Counted from the first letter of the stretch, positions 52,855-61,529 are shown. The stretch: DNA of 64,000 nt from Chitinophagales bacterium (GCA_013001465.1 JABDMM010000090.1:1-64000); one strand, 5' to 3'. The notes: generated from the letters alone by a model not told the origin. Translations and numbers: made by a program.

Positions 52855-54290
52855 AAGGGCAGAGTATCACTTTTTGAATTTGCTATCCTGTTCAACATGC
52901 CATTAAAAATAATATTATGCACAGGTAATAACAAATACCAATATAGTCTGCCGTAAACTCCTTTCGGACGAAAGGTTGCCGTTTGTACTAATGTTTGATC
53001 CTCTACCCTAAATTCCAACCAGGCTTCACCAGGCAATCTCATCTCTGCGAAAAGCAAGAGCCTGCCTTCTTTTTTATTAGCATAGAGTACTCTCCAAAAG
53101 TCTATTGCATCACCGTTGCTTATGGAGTTCTCATTGCTTCTGCCACGGCGTAAACCTACTCCACCAAAGATCTTGTCTATAAAGCCACGGATCTGCCATA
53201 ATATATTACCAAAATACCAACCCGTTTTACCTCCTATATTCCAGATACGATTGATACAAGCTTCTTCGTTTTTTACCATTGCTTTTCGGCTATCGATCAA
53301 ACAGCCATGAACCGGTACTTTCAAAAACTCCGAAAGATTAATATCAAACCTGCCACTCACCAATGAATCTTTCCAGCTGGAAATAATGCGGTTTTCCTCT
53401 ATCGCAGAAAATGTTCGCTCAAGTGATCGCACATAATTGATTGGCACAATACTGAGCATGTCTGCAAGATTGTTATTCCTCGCAACTACTTCAACCTTCA
53501 TGCTGCTCACTAATGCTGTAGCCAGTTTATACGATGTTGATGTGATAAAATACAACCAATATGATGACAAGCGAGGCGTCATAACTGGAACTACAAAAAT
53601 GCTTCTTTTAAGTCCCCGCACTTTTGCATATCCTAGTAACATTTCTTTGTAGGTGAGGACATCCGGACCTCCGATATCAAAATTTTGTCCGTATGTTTCC
53701 TTCCTGAATAACGTCTTGCTTAAAAAATCGATAACATCTGCTATTCCGATAGGTTGACATCGGGTTTTTAACCACTTTGGAGCGATCATTACCGGCAGTT
53801 TTTCTACGAGATCACGAATAAGTTCAAAAGAAGCGCTGCCGGAACCAATTATTATTCCTGCTCTCAAAGTCGTAAGATTATAACTTCCCTTTGAAAGTTC
53901 ATCCTCTACTGCTTTTCTTGATTCAAGATGCTCGGATAGTGCATTTTCGTTGACGATGCCGCTTAGATAAATCACATGATCTACAGTAGTCTCACTAAGT
54001 TGTTCCTTGAAATTCCTTGCACATTCGATCTCAAGTTTTTGGTAATTCTGAGAAGATGACATGGAATGAATTAAATAATAGGCAGCGTTTATATCTTTTG
54101 GGATCCTGCCGGTAGATGCTTTATCTAAAAAATCGACTTCAATGACTTCTATATTTTCTCGAAGAGAATCTGGAGGGTTAAATCTATTTGCATCCCGCAC
54201 ACAACAGACAACAGTATTCCCTCCCTGGATCAATACAGGTAGGAGTCTTTTCCCAATATATCCTGTCGCGCCGGTGAGGAGTATTTTCAT
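52851..54290 (-). CDS. SDR family oxidoreductase fused to DUF2867
   Basis: 479 aa. The N-terminal atypical SDR / NmrA-like Rossmann domain starts TGATGYIGKRLLPVL near residue 6, with YYLIHSM near 71 and TLRAGIIIGSGSASF near 140 (about 1-310). The C-terminal part (about 320-470) is a DUF2867 domain (IWNIGGKTGWYFGNILWQIRGFIDKIFGG and LLLFAEMRLPGEAWLEF). This two-domain form is common in Bacteroidota and Proteobacteria, with unknown substrate. Upstream gene of a two-gene unit with the methyltransferase. Confidence 0.87.
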   Translation of the reverse strand: MKILLTGATGYIGKRLLPVLIQGGNTVVCCVRDANRFNPPDSLRENIEVIEVDFLDKASTGRIPKDINAAYYLIHSMSSSQNYQKLEIECARNFKEQLSETTVDHVIYLSGIVNENALSEHLESRKAVEDELSKGSYNLTTLRAGIIIGSGSASFELIRDLVEKLPVMIAPKWLKTRCQPIGIADVIDFLSKTLFRKETYGQNFDIGGPDVLTYKEMLLGYAKVRGLKRSIFVVPVMTPRLSSYWLYFITSTSYKLATALVSSMKVEVVARNNNLADMLSIVPINYVRSLERTFSAIEENRIISSWKDSLVSGRFDINLSEFLKVPVHGCLIDSRKAMVKNEEACINRIWNIGGKTGWYFGNILWQIRGFIDKIFGGVGLRRGRSNENSISNGDAIDFWRVLYANKKEGRLLLFAEMRLPGEAWLEFRVEDQTLVQTATFRPKGVYGRLYWYLLLPVHNIIFNGMLNRIANSKSDTLPL

Positions 54291-54386
54291 TTTGTAATTC
54301 GTATTCTAGTAAAGTAAAGTTTTAACATGATTCCAATGAATTTGTTTGGAGTAGACTCTTCTCTTATTAAATTAAGAGGCATTTAA

Positions 54387-54394
54387 TAGATTTG
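54387..54394 (+). promoter_or_regulatory. Candidate -7 element (TAGATTTG) for the small membrane protein gene
   Basis: Exact TAnnTTTG match 19 bp before the ATG at 54414. A short inverted repeat (CTCTTA / TAAGAG, 54361-54378) lies just upstream. Confidence 0.45.
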
Positions 54395-54413
54395 GGAATG
54401 ACTACATTAAGAG

Positions 54414-54578
54414 ATGAATGTAAATAAAAAACATTTGGCAACCTGGCTAATTATTGGGGTAGCTGCCGGAATAGCATATGGATGGTTTTCTGGCAATATT
54501 GTTCGCGGCATGCTTATAGGTCTATTCGTTGGAGCGATCGTTGCCTTCTTCGGTAAGAAACCCGGGCCAGGTAAGTGA
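54414..54578 (+). CDS. 54-aa small membrane protein, glycine-zipper-like
   Basis: Short ATG-to-TGA frame of 54 aa. Two hydrophobic stretches (about residues 8-28 and 31-50) are rich in Gly with GxxxG-type spacing (IGVAAGIAYG, RGMLIGLFVG). A basic N-terminus (NVNKKH) and a KKPGPGK tail complete it. It has an exact -7 element upstream and ends 3 bp before the convergent paaD stop, so it fits the local packing well. Most likely a real small inner-membrane protein; function unknown. Confidence 0.6.
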   Translation: MNVNKKHLATWLIIGVAAGIAYGWFSGNIVRGMLIGLFVGAIVAFFGKKPGPGK

Positions 54579-54581
54579 GGA

Positions 54582-55076
54582 TCAAATAGGTTTAAACTGC
54601 TCGAAACCCTGATCGCAATCATAACAGAAATGAATTGCTCTGCAAAGAGTGGAGCCAAAAGGAGAGTTTAAGGTTGTATTTGCACTACCACAAAATGGGC
54701 AGGAAACTTTTGCAAGCTCTTCCATCGTAAGAGTACCTTCAAAATTAGGAGGTGGGGCTAATCCGAATTCTTTGAGTTTTCTTTTGCCCTCATCCGATAT
54801 TCTGTTGGAAGTCCACGGGGTTTCAAAATCGATCTTCACCTCAACCTGATTAAAAAGACCAAGTTTTTCAATTTGTTTTTGGATCTGCATTTTCATGATT
54901 GTGATCGCAGGGCATCCTACAAAGGTAGGAGTCATCACTACGAATGCATTATCATCTGAAGTTTCTACAGATGTTATGATCCCAAGATCTACGACCGAAA
55001 CGGCAGGTATCTCCGGATCCTTAACATTTTCCAGTACTTTCCAAATTTCCTTAATCTTATTCATCTTCAAATTCAT
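54582..55076 (-). CDS. paaD: Phenylacetyl-CoA epoxidase subunit PaaD
   Basis: 164 aa (or 160 from the next ATG at 55064). A MIP18/DUF59-type domain (WKVLENVKDPEIPAVSVVDLGII near residue 12; TPTFVGCPAITIMKM near 50) plus a C-terminal four-Cys motif (CPFCGSANT...CRAIHFCYDC, about 126-153). PaaD is needed for a functional epoxidase and is thought to aid iron or Fe-S maturation. The 5' end overlaps the CDGSH gene. It is the last gene of the tetR-paaABC operon and has no paaE after it. Confidence 0.93.
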   Translation of the reverse strand: MNLKMNKIKEIWKVLENVKDPEIPAVSVVDLGIITSVETSDDNAFVVMTPTFVGCPAITIMKMQIQKQIEKLGLFNQVEVKIDFETPWTSNRISDEGKRKLKEFGLAPPPNFEGTLTMEELAKVSCPFCGSANTTLNSPFGSTLCRAIHFCYDCDQGFEQFKPI

Positions 55077-55485
55077 CTAGTAAAGGCATTAAGTTTTTAT
55101 GGCTACCGTCGCAGAAAGGTTTTTTCCCCGTTTTACCACAGCGGCAGATCGAAAAAATACCTTCTTTAGTTTCTTCGTCCCCGTTTCTATTTATAAACCT
55201 TACTGTCCCCTTAACCCGAGCCGGACCGTTATGAACTATAGTCACGCTCACTTGAGGATCTTCAATTGAAACTTCGGATACATCATGAGAATAATCCAAC
55301 GCACCTGAAGGGCACTTGTCAATAGCATCCATGATTTCTTGCTTACTTGCACCATCGACATCGATCCATGGCCTCTTTTGTGGATTGAACACAGAGTTTA
55401 AATGCTTCACACAGTTACCTGAGTGAATACAGATTCCTGGATTCCAATGGATAGTTAACTCCTCTTTTTGATAATCTTTTTTCAT
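55057..55485 (-). CDS. Fer4_19 plus CDGSH iron-sulfur protein inside the paa operon
   Basis: 142 aa. The first half resembles the divergent [4Fe-4S] mono-cluster domain (Fer4_19): IHWNPGICIHSGNCVKHL near residue 12 and DAIDKCPSGAL near 54. The second half ends in a CDGSH-type [2Fe-2S] motif CRCGKTGKKPFCDGSH (about 114-129; three Cys and one His ligand). It is likely a small electron carrier or cluster donor. It abuts paaC with no gap and overlaps paaD, so it is certainly part of the operon, although it is not one of the standard PaaA-E subunits. Confidence 0.9.
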   Translation of the reverse strand: MKKDYQKEELTIHWNPGICIHSGNCVKHLNSVFNPQKRPWIDVDGASKQEIMDAIDKCPSGALDYSHDVSEVSIEDPQVSVTIVHNGPARVKGTVRFINRNGDEETKEGIFSICRCGKTGKKPFCDGSHKNLMPLLDEFEDE

Positions 55486-56241
55486 TTACCATTCTGCATT
55501 TGGGTCGAGAGAAAAAACCTCAGTCATTTCGTTGAGCATAGGTTTCAAGTGTTCAGTATGATAACCTTTCCTCCCACCGAAATGTTCACTCCCATCATCA
55601 GCAGGAAGTGTGAGTCCGCACTCGGCCGCTTTTGTCTGTATAGTTTCCATCCACTTTTCTTTCAACACTCCTTCCCCGGTGAAAACTCCAGAATCAATGA
55701 TCTCCTTTTCAAAATCTCCCTCTTCAAAAATGGCCAGCGCAAGCGGATAACATTCGTTTAATGAAGACTGTAATCTGGCTCTCGATTCTTCTGTCCCGTT
55801 TGCAAGTTGCTTCATCCAGGTATCTGCATGTAGAACATGATATTTCAATTCACCGAAAATTTTCTTTGAAAGCTGAGCAAGCGGTGTGAACGATGACTCC
55901 TTCAGCATTTCATAACGCAGCAGTTCAGAATGATCGAATAAAAAATGTCTCACAAGACTGAAGTCAAATTCACCAATAGGATGTTCGACAAGATGGCAAC
56001 ACCTGTATTGTTCTTCCTTTCTCCCAAATGCAAGTTTATCAGGACTGTCTTCACCTAAAAGAGTATGCATGATCTCGTAAAGAGCCTTGGCATGACCAAT
56101 TTTATCTTGTGCCATTGACGAAAAAGCGATATCCTCTTCCAGGATAGGTCCAAGACCGGTCCATTCGGAATTTCTATGACCAATGATCAACTCATCATCT
56201 GCCATTCTGTATAAAAGATCTTTTGTAGCTTCTATATTCAT
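55486..56241 (-). CDS. paaC: Phenylacetyl-CoA epoxidase subunit PaaC
   Basis: 251 aa, ferritin-like fold. This structural subunit pairs with PaaA. Visible: HRNSEWTGLGPILEEDIAFSSMAQDKIGHAKALYE near residue 22-56, WMKQLANGTEESRARLQ near 142, and the C-terminal HFGGRKGYHTEHLKPMLNEM near 222. Gap of 1 bp to paaB. Confidence 0.93.
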   Translation of the reverse strand: MNIEATKDLLYRMADDELIIGHRNSEWTGLGPILEEDIAFSSMAQDKIGHAKALYEIMHTLLGEDSPDKLAFGRKEEQYRCCHLVEHPIGEFDFSLVRHFLFDHSELLRYEMLKESSFTPLAQLSKKIFGELKYHVLHADTWMKQLANGTEESRARLQSSLNECYPLALAIFEEGDFEKEIIDSGVFTGEGVLKEKWMETIQTKAAECGLTLPADDGSEHFGGRKGYHTEHLKPMLNEMTEVFSLDPNAEW

Positions 56242-56242
56242 T

Positions 56243-56608
56243 TTAACCTTGTCTTTCTTTGTATGCGTTAATTTTATCTCTCACTTTATATGCCCCGGGT
56301 TCCCTGAATTGTTTGTCGGGGATCGTTGAGAACATGTCTTCATCCTCCTGAGGAAACATATATACATCACTTGATTTTACAACCCAGATATTGGAAGTAA
56401 TCCCTCTCCTCCCATACTGTTCTTTCGCGAAAACCAATGCGAGGTCTGGGCTTGGTGCATGCACTATTCCTACATGAGTGGGTTGTTTGCCTCGTTTTTG
56501 TTGATGAAACACCTCGAATGTGATCCATTGAAAAGTAGTTTGATAATCGTTTTCTTCCCGATGCAGATCGAGTCGCTGCACTCTGGGGTCTAATGATTCG
56601 TTGCTCAT
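56243..56608 (-). CDS. paaB: Phenylacetyl-CoA epoxidase subunit PaaB
   Basis: 121 aa. Signature [44 protein letters not shown] and [10 protein letters not shown] in the first 90 residues; the family is about 95-120 aa. PaaB bridges PaaAC heterodimers. Starts 4 bp inside the paaA stop. Confidence 0.93.
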   Translation of the reverse strand: MSNESLDPRVQRLDLHREENDYQTTFQWITFEVFHQQKRGKQPTHVGIVHAPSPDLALVFAKEQYGRRGITSNIWVVKSSDVYMFPQEDEDMFSTIPDKQFREPGAYKVRDKINAYKERQG

Positions 56609-57597
56609 GCCAGTGGAATTCTATATTTTTCAGAAGGATTAAATAAAGCATCACGAACCCATTTCCCATGTTCATCTGCCCATCTTCTAACATCGAGTCT
56701 TTCTTCATTACATGGACCATCTCCTTTGATCACTCTGTAGAATTCATCCCAATCAGGATCTGAGAATTCCCAACTCTTGGTCTCTGGATTCTTCCTGAGA
56801 TTTGGATCCGGGAAATCAATTCCTAGCTCGCGGATCTTTGGAACATATTGATCGAGAAACTGATTCCTCATATCATCGTTGGATGCTAGTTTCACCTTCC
56901 ACTTCATAAGCTTATCTGAATGAACTGAGGATGTGTCTGGGGGTCCGAAAAAATGGATCAACGGTTTATACCACCTGTTTATCGCATCCTGAAGCATGTC
57001 TCGCTGCATTGGCGTGCCGGTTGCCAAAGCCACCAGATTGTCATGTCCTTGTTTTAAATGGAACGACTCTTCGTAGCAGATCCTTTCAAGTGCTCTGCAG
57101 TATGGACCATAACTTCCCTTTGAATTGATCAGTTGATTTACGATCGCTGCTCCATCGATAAGAAAGCCTATCACTGCAACATCTGCCCAGGTCTTAGCCG
57201 GGTAATTGAAAACATTGGAATATTTGCTTTTTCCGTTGATCAGATCAGAGATCATTTGTTCCCGAGGTTTACCCAGGGTTTCTGCTGCGCTGTACAAAAG
57301 CTGACCGTGACCAATTTCATCCTGAACCTTTGCGATCAACGCTAATTTCCTTTTGAAATTAGGTGAACGTGTTATCCAGGTTCCTTCGGGAAGAGAACCA
57401 ATTATCTCTGAGTGAGCATGCTGTTCGATCATGCGAATAAGCTGACGACGATACTCGTATGGCATCCAATCGTGAGGTTCGATCTTTTCTCCTCTCTCGA
57501 TCCTGTCCTCAAATTCTTTCAACTTAATCGGATCTTCCTGGTCGACAGGGATCTTTTTACCTTGTTCTTCCGGCGGTATATAGCCTCCTCCGTACAT
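56605..57597 (-). CDS. paaA: Phenylacetyl-CoA epoxidase catalytic subunit PaaA
   Basis: 330 aa, di-iron ferritin-like oxygenase. It epoxidises the ring of phenylacetyl-CoA with O2 and NADPH-derived electrons. Iron ligands lie in the two ExxH-type motifs [13 protein letters not shown] (near residue 90) and [13 protein letters not shown] (near 170), with an upstream Glu in [13 protein letters not shown] (near 58). Two bp after tetR. Electrons should come from PaaE, which is not in this operon. Confidence 0.94.
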   Translation of the reverse strand: MYGGGYIPPEEQGKKIPVDQEDPIKLKEFEDRIERGEKIEPHDWMPYEYRRQLIRMIEQHAHSEIIGSLPEGTWITRSPNFKRKLALIAKVQDEIGHGQLLYSAAETLGKPREQMISDLINGKSKYSNVFNYPAKTWADVAVIGFLIDGAAIVNQLINSKGSYGPYCRALERICYEESFHLKQGHDNLVALATGTPMQRDMLQDAINRWYKPLIHFFGPPDTSSVHSDKLMKWKVKLASNDDMRNQFLDQYVPKIRELGIDFPDPNLRKNPETKSWEFSDPDWDEFYRVIKGDGPCNEERLDVRRWADEHGKWVRDALFNPSEKYRIPLA

Positions 57598-57599
57598 AA

Positions 57600-58172
57600 T
57601 TATTTATTTTTAATTTTTGATATTCCGGAAAGCAGTATATGACAAATGTTATCTGCAATTACTTCCGTTTTAAATTTTCTACCAGGTTTATAAAGATCGT
57701 AAATAGCATTCAAAGATGATAACAAAGTGAAAACAGCTACTTTCGGATCTATATGATGAAACTCATTTAGCTTAATACCTCTTTTGATAATGCTAACAAA
57801 CTTAGCCTCATAACTTTTCCTCATTTGTTTAAACTCGGAGAGGCTTGGCTCATTCAGATGTTTCCATTCCAGGAAAAAGACTCTTGAAGCATCGATATTT
57901 TTAGTGATCACATCGATGTGGCTACGTATGGAATTTTCTAACTCTTCAGAAGGACTCTCAATTTTTGGAAGATCGTTTAAAGCTTCAAAGAATTGCTCAG
58001 CCATATCGAAGCATATAGCATTCAGAATGTGCTCCTTAGAACTATAGTGGTTGTATAAGCTTGCAGGTTCTATCCCAACAACCTTGGCCAGATCACGCAT
58101 AGAAGTTGCGGAATAACCTCTGTCATTAAACATTGATTGGGCAGCAAGATTGATCTGAAGCTTTCTTTTCAT
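57600..58172 (-). CDS. TetR family repressor of the paa operon (PaaR-like)
   Basis: 190 aa. The N-terminal TetR helix-turn-helix is [31 protein letters not shown] (about residues 20-50). The C-terminal ligand domain fits the phenylacetyl-CoA or fatty acyl-CoA sensing branch by context only. It is the first gene of tetR-paaABC-CDGSH-paaD. The perfect palindrome at 58179-58194, 6 bp upstream of the ATG, is its likely operator, giving control of itself and the whole operon. Confidence 0.88.
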   Translation of the reverse strand: MKRKLQINLAAQSMFNDRGYSATSMRDLAKVVGIEPASLYNHYSSKEHILNAICFDMAEQFFEALNDLPKIESPSEELENSIRSHIDVITKNIDASRVFFLEWKHLNEPSLSEFKQMRKSYEAKFVSIIKRGIKLNEFHHIDPKVAVFTLLSSLNAIYDLYKPGRKFKTEVIADNICHILLSGISKIKNK

Positions 58173-58178
58173 TAATGC

Positions 58179-58194
58179 ACTAACGTTCGTTAGT
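58179..58194 (-). promoter_or_regulatory. PaaR-like operator palindrome
   Basis: ACTAACG (58179-58185), TT, CGTTAGT (58188-58194): perfect 7-bp arms. The inner 14 bases fit CNAACGNNCGTTNG, the site I recall for Thermus PaaR, a TetR regulator of phenylacetate genes. A second palindrome TCAAATATTTGA is at 58204-58215. Position just before the tetR start suggests repression by steric block. Confidence 0.75.
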
Positions 58195-58272
58195 AAAAAT
58201 AGTTCAAATATTTGACATATTGAAGCATAATTATATCCTAATCTTTTATAGATTAGAAGAAATAGTAATCAT

Positions 58273-58617
58273 ATGGAAAATAAGGAAATAATAGAAAACC
58301 TGATTCAGCATTGTCGTAACGGAGCATGGAACGAGGCTCAAGATGAATTGTTTGCCCAGGATGCAATAAGTGTGGAACTTGCTGAGAACGGCACAACTAA
58401 AGGGTTGGAGTCCATAAAGAAAAAAGCAGATTGGTTTGCTGAAAACTTTGAGGTCCACAGTATTCAGGTTTCAGATCCGTTGATCGCCGGTGATACTTTT
58501 GCTATCAGGATAAGTCTGGACACCACCAATAAAAAAGATGGCAAGCGAACACCAATGGATGAGCTATGTGTTTATGAGATCCGGAATGGTAAAATAATTT
58601 CTGAGCGCTTCTTTTGA
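58273..58617 (+). CDS. SnoaL-like / NTF2-fold protein
   Basis: 114 aa. Typical small alpha+beta cone: an N-terminal helix pair (NLIQHCRNGAWNEAQDELFAQDAISVEL), then GLESIKKKADWFAENFEVHSIQVSDPLIAGDTFAIRISLDTT and a final strand pair ending IRNGKIISERFF. Members are polyketide cyclases, isomerases or binding proteins; the substrate is unknown. Divergent from the paa operon, so possibly influenced by the same operator region. Its TGA directly abuts the stop of the PspC gene. Confidence 0.82.
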   Translation: MENKEIIENLIQHCRNGAWNEAQDELFAQDAISVELAENGTTKGLESIKKKADWFAENFEVHSIQVSDPLIAGDTFAIRISLDTTNKKDGKRTPMDELCVYEIRNGKIISERFF

Positions 58618-60867
58618 TCAATCGATCCTTTCAACTGAAGACATCACACCTTTTTCTAATTCGATTCTTGGATCCCCTTTGTAGGTGATCGAACTTGCAC
58701 CCGAAACTTTTCCAGTTATCGATTCACTAACATTGACTTTCACAGAACTTGCACCCGACATGCCGAAATCAACACTTTTTACTTTGTAATCCAAAGCATC
58801 CAATTCTGCTGCACCAGCAGAGCTGACATTTAGCGTGTTTCCTATTCCCCTTATTACTATAGAAGATGCACCTGTCATGGAAACATCGAGCGCTTCAACA
58901 TTCACATCGATCTCAGATTCTGCTGCACCTGTAGTTTGAATACGCATTGATTCTTGCGTAAACCCTGCTATTTTAATTGTCGTAGCTCCGTTAAACTCAG
59001 CTCTACTTAATTCAGGCATCACGACCTCCACTCTTACTTTATTTTTCCTCCAGACAAGTTTCTTATCTGATTCAATGTGTAACGAGTTGCCATCCTTTCT
59101 TCTCACATTTACCCTGTCCTTACTTTTCTCATTACCTATCAGTTGCAAGCTATATTCTTCGCCATACGCTATGTCTACTTCGAACATACCAGATATGTAC
59201 AGTTTATCAAAATCTTTGAAATCCAAAGAGCTGGGCTCATAATTATTGAAGGCTGTTTTAATTTCATCCGTGGAATCGCAGGATATACATGCAAAAGAAC
59301 CTCTCTCATTAAGCCAGTAATTGTCATACGCCGTGAAGTCAGAATACTTACTCTGCTTGTTTAGATTATATAAGAATTGACGCAATGACGGATCGAGCTT
59401 AACAACCTTTCCATCAGGAACATAGAGTGTAATGTTTACTTGTTGGTCTCTGAATTTGTCATCTGCAAGAAAATGAAGATAGTTTTGAAGGATCAACTCA
59501 GACTCTGACTGCTCGTAATTATATTCGATCTTCTCTGCCAGAAACTTTGCTTCAGATCTATTTTTACCCTTTGCTTCCTTTTCGATAGAGAGTTTAAAAA
59601 GACCCTCTTCGGTTTCATCAATGTAAAAATTCACATTTTCGAGATAGATATCTTTGTCGGCGAAATGTATCTTGTTCAACTTCAACTTATTCATACCCTC
59701 AAAATTCGCTTCGTAGATATCGGTTTCTTTAAATTTCGTTCCATAGACTACCAGGGTGTCACTATTGGATAGGAAGAGAGCTGATTCTTCTTTTACCGAA
59801 GCTGTTTCACTAAAATCTGAAGCTGTTTTGATCGCGACGCCTGCTGTAAAAACAATACCTAAGATCCAAAGAGCCAGCATACCAAATCCTAGTCCGCGAA
59901 GCTTAGCACCACTACCAATTGTAATCCTCAAGCCGAGGTATAGGATTGCCAGCAGTGGGATCCCGGCAGTGAGCAGAACACCTATAAAAAACAAAGTTGA
60001 TTCAAATCCTGAAGCCGTTGCCATTTCAGTAAAAGCCGAAACTCCCGGGTGGATGAATGCCTTATTGGTGATCATAGCAAATATCAATGCAGCAAACGCT
60101 ACTGAACCAGTTACTAAAAATATAATACCCAAAAACTTAGAAATGAACTTCAGAAAAAGCAAGCAAATTGTAAGAACCGCTGAAACAAGAGTTCTTAAAA
60201 TATTACCAAACTGGCCTACTTTTTTTTTTGCCCCGAAATCTTTTATAGAGTCTTCGAGGTTTTCAATTCCTTTTTTAAAGGCTTTTTCGATGTTGGCGAG
60301 ATTTGCTTCTTCGCCTCTCATTTGCAACTTATCAGTTCTCGTTTTGGCTTCGGGAATAATGATCCAAAGTAAAATATATATAGGGATCATCGCTCCTACG
60401 CCGGCGATAGTAAGAAGCACAATTACTAAACGTAGCCAGATAGGATCTTTTATTCCGAAGTATGCACTTAAACCTGCAGCCACTCCGCCAAGGACATTGT
60501 CATCAGGATCCCTGAATAGTCGCTTCGTTTTTCTACCCGATTCTGAAGAAGAGGACTCCTGAAAAGTGCCGGCTTCTTGAGTATCTTCGAATTGGCCATC
60601 AGCTCCTTCGCCAATGTCATGAGGTTGACCCATTATTCCGATCATGTAATCAACATCCTCGATATTTATCACATCCTTATTTGGCTTCAGCCTGGAAGTA
60701 AATATCTCGCCAACTCTGGTTTCGATATCTGACATAATCTCATCTTGATCTTTTCCATCATCGAATCTCTCTTTGATGGCATCCAGATAACGTTTTATTT
60801 TTTGAAAAGCATCCTCGTCTAATTTGAATGCTAGTCCACCGATGTTTACAGACACAGTTTTGTTCAT
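58618..60867 (-). CDS. PspC domain protein with C-terminal GIN (DUF2807) domain
   Basis: 749 aa, inner membrane. The N-terminal 90 residues are a conserved Bacteroidota region (VNIGGLAFKLDEDAFQKI). The PspC domain follows (about 112-175; KRLFRDPDDNVLGGVAAGLSAYFGIKDPIWLRL). A coiled Lys/Glu stretch (about 180-215) and four to five membrane helices come next (about 220-345). A large extracytoplasmic part (about 360-749) ends in a right-handed beta-helix-like GIN domain (about 560-740) with repeated TGASSI/SGASSV motifs. Likely an envelope-stress or adhesion protein. Downstream of padR by 13 bp. Confidence 0.87.
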   Translation of the reverse strand: MNKTVSVNIGGLAFKLDEDAFQKIKRYLDAIKERFDDGKDQDEIMSDIETRVGEIFTSRLKPNKDVINIEDVDYMIGIMGQPHDIGEGADGQFEDTQEAGTFQESSSSESGRKTKRLFRDPDDNVLGGVAAGLSAYFGIKDPIWLRLVIVLLTIAGVGAMIPIYILLWIIIPEAKTRTDKLQMRGEEANLANIEKAFKKGIENLEDSIKDFGAKKKVGQFGNILRTLVSAVLTICLLFLKFISKFLGIIFLVTGSVAFAALIFAMITNKAFIHPGVSAFTEMATASGFESTLFFIGVLLTAGIPLLAILYLGLRITIGSGAKLRGLGFGMLALWILGIVFTAGVAIKTASDFSETASVKEESALFLSNSDTLVVYGTKFKETDIYEANFEGMNKLKLNKIHFADKDIYLENVNFYIDETEEGLFKLSIEKEAKGKNRSEAKFLAEKIEYNYEQSESELILQNYLHFLADDKFRDQQVNITLYVPDGKVVKLDPSLRQFLYNLNKQSKYSDFTAYDNYWLNERGSFACISCDSTDEIKTAFNNYEPSSLDFKDFDKLYISGMFEVDIAYGEEYSLQLIGNEKSKDRVNVRRKDGNSLHIESDKKLVWRKNKVRVEVVMPELSRAEFNGATTIKIAGFTQESMRIQTTGAAESEIDVNVEALDVSMTGASSIVIRGIGNTLNVSSAGAAELDALDYKVKSVDFGMSGASSVKVNVSESITGKVSGASSITYKGDPRIELEKGVMSSVERID

Positions 60868-60880
60868 GATTTTCGATATT

Positions 60881-61210
60881 TTATTTTTGTGCAGTTGCAG
60901 TATTCACCGCGTTAATTAAATGTTCCCATGTATCCTGAAGTTCAACCAGGAAATCCCTTCCAAGATCTGTTAATTGATAATACTTTCTTGGTGGTCCCGA
61001 TGTCGATTCCTTCCACTGATAACTCAACAAGCCACTGTTCTTTAACCTTGTCAAAAGTGGATAAACCGTACCCTCAACAACCACCAATTTTGCATCTTTC
61101 AACTCCTGTATAATATCAGATGAATATGATTCTTCTTTATTTATTATCGACAGGATGCAAAATTCTAATACTCCTTTTCTCATTTGTACTTTGGCGTTTT
61201 CTAATTTCAT
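60881..61210 (-). CDS. PadR family transcriptional regulator
   Basis: 109 aa, a short PadR with only the winged-helix domain and one C-terminal helix. Motifs: GVLEFCILSIINKEESYSSDIIQEL near residue 13, VVEGTVYPLLTRLKNSGLLSYQW near 48, PPRKYYQLTDLGRDFL near 72. PadR-PspC gene pairs are common in Bacteroidota and suggest that the regulator controls the PspC gene and itself. Preceded by a 78-aa membrane protein gene 26 bp upstream. Confidence 0.93.
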   Translation of the reverse strand: MKLENAKVQMRKGVLEFCILSIINKEESYSSDIIQELKDAKLVVVEGTVYPLLTRLKNSGLLSYQWKESTSGPPRKYYQLTDLGRDFLVELQDTWEHLINAVNTATAQK

Positions 61211-61236
61211 ATTTATGTTTTTAGCCTATTCCTGAT

Positions 61237-61473
61237 CTACAGATAAATCGGATTGAAGATCAAAAAAGGATTTATATTCTGTCTGATCTTTTCTGTTTCA
61301 AACTCATTCGCACTCTCCCTACCTATTTTGTTGATCACTTTTTGCTCAGTTTCAACCTCTTTTTCGAAACTGATCCGAGCTTCTTTCTTATCTCCTGCTG
61401 TGCTTATGATAAGCATGAACATTCCTAGAAGTCCAATGAAGAAAGCTGCAAAATTTTTGATGGTCTTTTCCAT
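61237..61473 (-). CDS. 78-aa single-helix membrane protein upstream of padR
   Basis: 78 aa with one N-terminal membrane segment (about residues 7-24) after a KTIKN start, then a charged Glu/Lys-rich tail and an ending NPFLIFNPIYL. No family recognised. It is the first gene of the padR-pspC transcription unit, preceded by a well-formed promoter (61530-61561) and an inverted repeat (61492-61511), which supports it as real. Confidence 0.6.
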   Translation of the reverse strand: MEKTIKNFAAFFIGLLGMFMLIISTAGDKKEARISFEKEVETEQKVINKIGRESANEFETEKIRQNINPFLIFNPIYL

Positions 61474-61491
61474 TTCAGTTTAATCTTATGC

Positions 61492-61511
61492 TAAACAAAT
61501 AATTTTGTTTA
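61492..61511 (-). promoter_or_regulatory. Inverted repeat, possible PadR operator
   Basis: Perfect arms TAAACAAA (61492-61499) and TTTGTTTA (61504-61511) with a 4-nt spacer, 18 bp upstream of the 78-aa gene and just downstream of the predicted transcription start. Confidence 0.5.
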
Positions 61512-61529
61512 ACCAGTAACTTGATATCA

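Noticed and set aside
59756-60562. 268-aa open frame on the plus strand opposite the PspC gene
   Set aside because: It is fully antisense to a well-supported gene. Its low-complexity Ser/Ile/Pro/Lys content is what the complement of a membrane-protein gene gives.
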